64,000 nucleotides of DNA from Gambelia wislizenii (taxonomy: Eukaryota; Chordata; Lepidosauria; Squamata; Crotaphytidae): contig JAUMIR010000005.1 in the NCBI GenBank assembly GCA_030847615.1, positions 62,027,001 to 62,091,000 on the forward strand, in the 5' to 3' direction. The position numbers were made by a program, and so were the translations under genes. The notes beneath the pieces were generated by a model. That model worked only from the letters and a program-made list of their open reading frames with translations, had not been told where the DNA came from and searched no databases. Positions 57,317 through 64,000 of this stretch are shown here, piece by piece; position 1 is the first letter of the stretch; each line of letters begins with the position of its first letter.

Positions 57317-57741
57317 TAATTGAAAAAAGCTAGATGCAATGCACAAGTCCAATGGAGGACAGGGAGAGCAAGCAGAAAGAGACTGGAAATTCTCTCTCTC
57401 CTAGATTGTTGCTCAAAGATATGTGGTGTGAGTACTGCAGTAGAATCAAGCCACAGTGTAATTGCTCTTCTCCAGAGTCAGCAGGAGAAAGATTCAAGTG
57501 CAAGTTCGTTGGATCTGTCTTTGTTAGCTTTCCATTTGACAAGAGTGTCATGTAAGAGAAAAATGCAGTGTGTGTAAACTCTCCAAATGATACAGTATGC
57601 TACCACCACTATTGCAACATACAGAATTCATGGCCTCTTCTTTCACATTTGAACATGAATCAGCAGCTGTCGTAAACTTTCAAACAAGAACCACTCATAA
57701 TTTTCAGGGTTACCCAATGAGTTCAGGGAAATGAGTTCAGA

Positions 57742-58162
57742 GCTCATCACTGGAATATTGTGTCCAGTTCTAGGCAATGCAATTCAAGAAGGATATTGGG
57801 AAGCTGGAATATGTCCAGAGGAGGATGATCAAAATGGTGAAATGTTTGGAAGCCAGGCCCTATGAGGAACAGCTTAGGAAGCTGGGTATATTTAGCCTGG
57901 AAAAGAGACCGTTGAGAGGTGACATGATAGCCATGTTTAAATATTTGAATTGATGTCATATTGAAGATAGGGAAAGCTTGGGGTGCGCTGATGACTAAAA
58001 AGGCCAATCTGAGATAAACAGGTCCGGTTGCAGAAAGCACAGCAGAAGGTCTCCTTAGGTGATGTTTCTGGGTTGTGATTCTTTCTGCGTTGTCAGGGGA
58101 AGGGGTTGGACTAGATTTTTCTTGTGGCCGCTTCCAACTCTGTGGTTCTATGATTCTATGAA
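57742..58162 (+). mobile_element. CR1 3' copy with an internal RTE-type patch
   Basis: CR1 sequence runs from CTCATCACTGGAATATTGTG to a GGAAAGCTTG near 57980, then stops. A 110-bp antisense piece of the RTE-type element (57985-58094) follows, and CR1 resumes at AGGGGAAGGGGTTGGACTAG to the TTCTATGATTCTATGA end. About 200 bp of expected CR1 between the two parts are absent. Confidence 0.85.
57985..58094 (-). mobile_element. RTE-type fragment inside CR1
   Basis: Aligns without gaps to 42440-42549, with 5 differences in 110 bp (about 95% identity). It covers the C-terminal zinc-finger codons but neither end of the element. Confidence 0.92.
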
Positions 58163-59734
58163 ATGGTCATACAAAAAGAGGATTGGCCATGCGAGAGAAC
58201 GCATACATTATTTCTCATTTGACAAAATATTTATGTTTCCTTCCTGCAAAATTATGTGTGCCCCCCCCAACTGTTCCCATTGGAAGTATTGAACAATAAG
58301 CTGTCTACTTGCCTGTAAAGAGTTAATTGAGGAGGCAGAGTCACAAGGCTGCAATGTGGTTAAATCTCAAAAGTAATGTAATGAGTGGTAAAGAAGTTAC
58401 TTCACTGGTGTAAAGGGTAAGTTTTCTATTTTCTTTTAAAAGTTGCTTCTAAAGATCATTTTGAGGCACTGTAGAGGCCTTTTGATACACCTTTTTCATG
58501 TTTTATGTCATTTATTTATCAAATCTATTTTTCCCCAAGAAAAATAATAACATGTAAGACGCAAGACAATGTCAAATATAAATGAGTAACTGTTTTAAAC
58601 ACTGTAATAATTGATGAAAATATATTGCTTTATAAGCCCTATAACAGGACACCATTGCATCTTTCTAAAAAGAAATTGGCCAAGTCAACAAAAATGTTGG
58701 CAATGTTATACAGATATATCTTTCTCCCCATGGCATATTAAATGGGCATACCCAGTAGTCACTCTTTTCTAGCTGAATTTATTGTAATATATTAATTTTG
58801 TAGGAGGAATTTTTTTAATAGTTGTTAAGTGCATGTGCACTTTTAAACGAAACTCCTATGGCTTGTGACTCGTAGTCCAGCATTGAAAAGACATATCATT
58901 CCAAGGTCAGAAGAGCTTACTGCTTTAGGTATGTACAAATGTGTACTCTGCAGCATCTAAGCAAATATGTCTTTGAACAAATAGTTAGTTTATATTAATA
59001 TATATGCCTAGTCCACATTCATATCCTATGTACATCTTCTGTCTCCCTTCTTCCTCCTTTCAGCTTAACCTACCTTACAGGGTTGCTCTGACGGTAAAAC
59101 AGGGATGTGGAGAACAATTTCTGTTGCCTTGTGCTTCATGAAAGAAAAACAGGATGTAAAATTAATGAAGGAATGAATGGAGATTCTCTTCCCCAGGTAT
59201 TGCACTTTCCCTCTCTTCCCCACTATGAGTTTCCCAATTAAAATGAGAGTTATTTTGTGTATATGTGTGCTGAAAACAGTTTTGTTTTTGTGAGACTCAA
59301 GTCAGGTGTCTGCTTACACATTGTGAGTAGCTGGGTTTTTTCATTAGTCAAGCAAAAATTAATACTGTATAATCGATCAATTAGTGTTAGTGCACCCAGG
59401 AGTTTTCCTGGAACTCATTGTGCAATCTTTGGAGACTATTGTTTCAACCCATGAAACTTCCTCACCTGAGGGCATATTTTTGGTATACATATTGGCTGAA
59501 AACCATGCCTCATTGTGTACAGAGCCTCTGCCTGGGGTCATTCCATCACTTTTTGTTAGCCACTCCAGATTCATCCATCCATGCTTCTGGTCTGCTTGAC
59601 AACTTCGGACTACAAGACAGGTGTCATATCACCCCAGAAATCTCCCTATCTGTCCCTCTGGCAACCTCTCTCTCCTTCCATTCCTAGTGGTCTTGTGTGA
59701 ATGCTTTTTGTATGAATGTGTGTGTGCTTGGTGT
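58163..59734. other. No gene seen
   Basis: AT-rich, repeat-poor DNA. Overlapping frames at 59377-59690 on both strands are not recognisable. Confidence 0.5.
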
Positions 59735-59736
59735 TA

Positions 59737-59974
59737 CAGTAGAACCCCCATATCTGCTGGGATGGGTTCTGGGGGGCCTCCGTGGATACCGAAAACCATA
59801 GATAATAGCAAACACCATTGAAAATAATGGGACTTCTGGTTTAAAATACCAAAGAGTTGCCTTGGAGGACCTAGAAAATGGCTAGAGAGGACACATTTTC
59901 TAGGAAGACTCAATAGTAGGTGTGTTGTTTTGTGTCCCATGGATAATGAATCAGTGGATACGGGGGTCCTACTG
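59737..59974 (+). mobile_element. Tigger-like MITE (238 bp), complete
   Basis: Inverted ends CAGTAGAACCCCCATATCTG and the complement of CAGTAGGACCCCCGTATCCA, flanked by TA at 59735-59736 and 59975-59976. It shares a GGATAATAGCAAACCC-like core with the copies at 33329 and 57120-57316. It has no coding capacity. Confidence 0.85.
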
Positions 59975-60576
59975 TATTATTTTTATGTCTTTAATAAATA
60001 TTATTGTTAATTTTTCATTTTGCGTTTGTGTGTGTCTGTTCAGAGTTAGTAGGGATAAAGTTGGCGTAAAGATCCCTTTCTCTGTTGCCCTCTTTCGCAT
60101 TGCTAAGGTCGAGTTGCTGCTAATTCCCCAACATATTAGAAACTCAATATTTTCTTGGAATTTCCAAGAGCTCTTAGGGTAACATTAGTTTAATTATGTC
60201 AAGCAGTTCACCTCACCTTTTCACTGAATAGGTGTGCTAGTTCTCCAATAGCATCCAGTTCTTTAGAGTCATAGGCAGAAATTAATGGCAAGCAAAGAAC
60301 TAATGTGTACCAGAAAATGTTTCATCCTCTTCTCCTTAATAATGCAATAAAAAACTGAATAGGCAGTGCTTCAGAGTTGTTCTAGAAACTGGGTCTCCAG
60401 AAACCAGGATTCCCTACAGATTTCCCTTGATCTTAAAGCTTAACCTGAAACATTTATATGCACATAGCACCTGACCAAAAGATGTAGAAAGATACTTTTA
60501 TCATATTGGCTGCATTGCTTTCTTAAATAATAGATCCCTGCCTTCTTCCCATTGTGGGAAATGGATCCTGTTCTCA

Positions 60577-60579
60577 ATC

Positions 60580-60627
<48 letters not shown>
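60577..60627 (+). repeat. TTTC microsatellite
   Basis: About twelve CTTT units. Confidence 0.9.
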
Positions 60628-60910
60628 ATTGTTATTTTATAGAAATTTTTGAACAGCAATGTAGTTTTGACTATTCTCTTCTTTGTTACTGATTGGTACT
60701 ACTCCTATGGTTTAATCAAAGTGAAATTGCCTCATACAGGACAAAGTCCTTTTTCAGAAGCATTTCAGTTAATGATGTGGTGATTTGTGCTCATCATTTT
60801 GCTATTTAGGTGCATAACATATAAACAAACAGCTTATCGGCTCTACTAGAGAAAATCCAAATTCTGCATCAAGGAGACACAACTCTGTGCCAGAAAAATC
60901 CATGTACTAC

Positions 60911-61500
60911 ACTGTTAGAGTGCTATTATTCTATAATAGCACTATTGTTCCACTTTAACTGCTATGGCTGCCTCCTGTGGATTTCTAAGTTTTGTAGTGC
61001 AGTGAGGCCTAAGAGCTCTCTGGCTGAGAGTTATTTTTTATTATTATTAATTTTTACACATTTTCCAAATCTTAATTACATTTCATCTAGCCTAAATGTT
61101 GTTTCATCATGTATTCCATTATTTTTTCCAAATATTTTCCTTGTCCTTTCTTTCTTCAAAAACATTATCATTCCAAAGTTAATTTAACTTAATTATGTAT
61201 TATCTTCTATCTCTACATACATTCAAAACATAAATCTTTGTGACTTCCTAACTGATTACCTGAAATAAAGTACAAACATTGTTACTATACTATAATTTTG
61301 ACTTCTTTTAATATGAAAGTTGTTCCTTTTTTACTCCCCATTTAACAAATTCTCTTAATTTCCACATTTTCTTTTAGTAACCCTCTTTTTGCCTGGCTGA
61401 GAGTTCTAAATGCTATCCCTAAACTGCAAATCCTAGGATTCCATAGGAGGCAGCCATAATAGTAAAAGTGGAATAATAGTGCTATAACAGTGTAGTGTGA
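60911..61500. mobile_element. MITE split by an L1-like insertion
   Basis: The left part (TACTACACTGTTAGAGTGCT, ATGGCTGCCTCCTGTGG) and the complement of the right part (CACTACACTGTTATAGCACT, ATGGCTGCCTCCTATGG) are inverted copies. Without the insert the element is about 220 bp. A relative lies at 36165-36335. Confidence 0.65.
61033..61392 (-). mobile_element. L1-like insertion inside a MITE
   Basis: 360 bp with an inverted A-rich tail (ATTTTTTATTATTATTAATT at the left), flanked by a perfect 13-bp duplication CTGGCTGAGAGTT (61020-61032 and 61393-61405). It splits the MITE at 60911-61500. Confidence 0.7.
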
Positions 61501-61549
61501 TAATCTCCTAAATTATACAGTTTAAACATATTTCTTTATGTTTTCTTTC

Positions 61550-62220
61550 TTCTTTTTTTTTGGCATGTCTAAGGGGGAGGGTGCCATGTGCAAAGAAAAA
61601 CCAGCAACACCAGAAATAAGTGGAAAGAGAAATGCCACAACTTTATTGATTACAGCTTCAGATGGGCTGGCACACACATGGATCCAGATCCAACCTGACT
61701 GTTGATTGATGAGCCTGATTCTCTGGCCAACTGCCAGAACCAGAAGAAACCAAGGAAGGGATCCCCATGGACAGTAGCCCAGCTTGATCCCCTGGCCTGA
61801 CCAGGGGTGATGGAAAGGCATATGCCCACAGATGTGTGGTACCCTTTCTATCCCATACCCCCAAGTCCCTTAAGGGGACCCCATCCATTACTAATGCCCA
61901 GGAGGCAGATATGTCAGATATCCTGGATCCACGACCCATGCCAACCACCCTCAAAGTTGTGACAAAAAGCAACATACATGTTACACAAAGATGATGCCTA
62001 TTATAGCAATAAACAACATAAACACTTATAAACCCACATATTGAGGGAGAGTGAGTCTAGCTCTCCCATCCAATAAGTTTGACCCTGTTTCATACTCATT
62101 GGCTGAGCTTTGCACCGACTTCTCCAAAGGGAACTGCACCACACAGCCCCCTGGGAAGAAGAAACTCAGCATGCCTCCATGCCAGGTAACCTCTGAGGCT
62201 ATGCACACACACGCTGAACC
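61550..62220. other. Unassigned, possibly repeat-derived segment
   Basis: Higher GC than its flanks, with overlapping minus-strand frames (61821-61522, 61975-61658) that I cannot assign. The complement carries CAATAAAGTTGTGGCATTTC near 61640, a poly(A)-signal-like site. It could be an old LTR or LINE 3' region. Confidence 0.25.
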
Positions 62221-62419
62221 ACAAAGCAGCTTCAGGGTAAGTCCTGCAACCTATTTTATCCTTCAGATGGTAATTAGCACCCCCCTGGTACTTTGGAAGT
62301 TTTTTACACTTTTCCTTATCTTTGCAGAGAGGTATATTTAGGATGGCTAAGTCAATGGCACAAATGGTTCAGGACATCAATATTCTCCCCATATGTGCCT
62401 GCCTGGAAATTAAGGTTTG

Positions 62420-62812
62420 CTGGGGGTGGTGCCTCTGTGTCCCACCAATGAGATCAATACACTGTTTTGGGACATGGAGAAGGCCTCCTGAACTGTGGCA
62501 CTTCAATGGTGGCACTTCCCCTGCAGCCCAAACTGGTGACAACACTCATGTCATTAAGGCACCAAGTTAAAACTTGGCTGTTCATCAATGCCTTTGGGAC
62601 TCATTAATTCATCCCAAATATGGCAGTACATAGTTTTAAAGAATTTAAATCTGATTTTAATTCATTATTATTATTTAATAGGTTTTTAGCTTATTTAATT
62701 ATTTTATTGTCTTAAACTGTTCAACTTGCTTTAATGCTATCTGTAAGCCACCTGAGATCTTTGCTATTCAGTGGGGTATAAATATTTTCTTCCTCATCCT
62801 CATCATTCAGAT
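62420..62812 (+). mobile_element. L2-type LINE 3' end
   Basis: CACCAAGTTAAAACTTGGCT and TTCATCAATGCCTTTGGGAC encode the LKTWLFINAF-like L2 ORF2 end. The tail TCTGTAAGCCACCTGAGATC to GTGGGGTATAAATATTTTC is the typical L2 terminus. Confidence 0.8.
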
Positions 62813-63181
62813 GCTTTAGGGCCAAAATATGAGACTAGGAACAGGGTATTGCAAAATCACAAAGTCAGTCTTTAGAGGATATCTGAACTGTGAGATGAGT
62901 CTGAACTGTGCCAAGCCAGCTGACTATACAAATAGGCATGACGGCAATCTGGGATAATGAGTTCAAAATTTGGGCAAAACCTGGCTAACCGGGTAATACA
63001 GCAAGCCAGAGCCTGGGAGAAAAACAAAAGTGAGAATCCCAAATAGAGCAGTACTCCCAATTAGAGCAGACCCATTGAATCAATTATTGAATGGTGAGTC
63101 AACTAGATAAACCCAACTGATTCAGTAGGTCAACTCTAGTCAACAGAAACAAGTGACTTCAGGCCAAAGTATTATTTTTGA

Positions 63182-63208
63182 CAGGCAGGCAGACAGGCAG
63201 ACAGGCAG
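63182..63208 (+). repeat. CAGGCAGA short tandem repeat
   Basis: Three to four units built on CAGGCAGA/CAGG. Confidence 0.8.
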
Positions 63209-63748
63209 GGAAATGCACCTAGTAGCTGCAGCATTTGCCACCCTTTCCACTGGGAAGTGCATCTTTAGTGGCCTTTGTACAGCACATATGACACCTGGGG
63301 TGATTTTCCCAGATCCTATAAAGCTGCTTGGACTTGTGGAAGGCTCCTTGCTGATCCTTTGGAAGGGGTACTCAAACTTTAAAGCCACTTCACATACAAA
63401 AATCAGTCTTCTTCCCCTTCCAGTGCTGTTTGTCCTGAGACTTCAGCCTAGTGTCATGGAAGCCAGGGTTCAAAGTGTTGGAGGCTTAGGTCACACTGCT
63501 GAGACTTTTTGATTACCAAAGATGGGGCAGCGCATCATCTACCCACCCCCTCAGACCCCTTTCAGCTTAGCTGCAACCTTCATAATTACTGGGGAAGAAA
63601 CTGAATTTTCCAGTAACAATATATTGTTGTGAGCTATCCCTGTTATAAGGCAATGGATGATGAGGTGGCTTGTACTTGAACAGGCCATTAAAACCAAATA
63701 GGTTCAGGAAAGACCTGTTTTTGGTGAAGATAAAACATGCTAGAACTG

Positions 63749-63749
<1 letters not shown>

Positions 63750-63776
<27 letters not shown>
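63750..63776 (+). repeat. GT microsatellite
   Basis: About 13 GT units. Confidence 0.9.
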
Positions 63777-63779
<3 letters not shown>

Positions 63780-64000
63780 ATCAATCAATGCAGCTGCCTG
63801 AATTTGGGGGCTGTTCTTGATGGTATGGCTATGGAGACCACCACAATGTGCCCACTATTGCAAGTGTACTATTTCATTGTCACCCTTGCATTTCATTTAA
63901 GACAAATTAGAATTGTGCCCATTTGCTCAAGGCAGCTATATCACCAGGACAAGCTCCACCCTAAGGAATTTGCCACTCCCTACAAAATTAAGGAGCAGTA

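Larger units (their letters stand above)
62813..64000. other. No gene seen
   Basis: Unique DNA with two simple repeats. 63030-63140 has AATTAGAGCAGACCCATTGA, resembling a fragment of the MITE at 49944. The 119-codon frame at 63153 begins in the CAGG repeat and is not identifiable. Confidence 0.45.

Noticed and set aside
61550..62220. Second LTR or gene 3' end
   Set aside because: No matching terminal repeat, no target duplication and no recognisable coding motif could be found; left as unassigned.

Overview
The window reads as vertebrate nuclear DNA, most likely from a squamate reptile (lizard or snake). The evidence is the repeat mix: tRNA-derived SINEs with a Bov-B type tail (Sauria SINE type), 5S rRNA-derived SINEs, CR1, L2, Bov-B (RTE) and L1-like LINEs, a Penelope-like element, and hAT, mariner, Tigger and Harbinger-like DNA elements. 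I find no convincing host protein-coding gene, tRNA, rRNA or CRISPR array. The window looks intergenic or intronic. The species and exact repeat subfamily names cannot be fixed by reading alone.

Layout. 1-8 kb: mostly unique AT-rich DNA with two 5S-derived SINEs, CR1 fragments, a chimeric SINE and a Sauria SINE. 8.9-10.6 kb: an unusual GC- and CpG-richer stretch ending in a 605-bp promoter-like block that is probably a DNA transposon. 12.4-13.9 kb: a Tigger-type MITE abutting a decayed mariner that carries an L2 fragment. 15-22.6 kb: two hAT MITEs of one family, two L2 copies, a fold-back element and another hAT. 23-31 kb: an L1-like insertion, SINEs and a hAT MITE nested in a SINE. 31.56-35.28 kb: one long CR1 broken by four later insertions. 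40.3-47.7 kb: a Bov-B LINE broken by a near full-length RTE-type retrotransposon on the minus strand, which holds the only long intact ORF (1,052 codons). 48.5-53.1 kb: CR1, SINE, Penelope-like and solo-LTR insertions. 53-64 kb: mostly unique DNA with L2, SINE, Tigger, hAT and L1-like insertions, plus a CR1 carrying a patch copied from the RTE-type element.

The elements do not act as a pathway. They form a stratigraphy of nested insertions, and many are dated relative to each other by target-site duplications (TSDs) that can be read directly. The most notable items are the intact endonuclease/reverse-transcriptase ORF at 42407-45565 with a 12-bp TSD and a hairpin just after its stop codon; the 110-bp piece of that family inside a CR1 at 57985; a hAT with two right ends at 33091-34256; a Penelope-like element with inverted termini and a 13-bp TSD; and the CpG-rich block at 9986-10590 with CCAAT box, GC box, ATG and splice donor in order.
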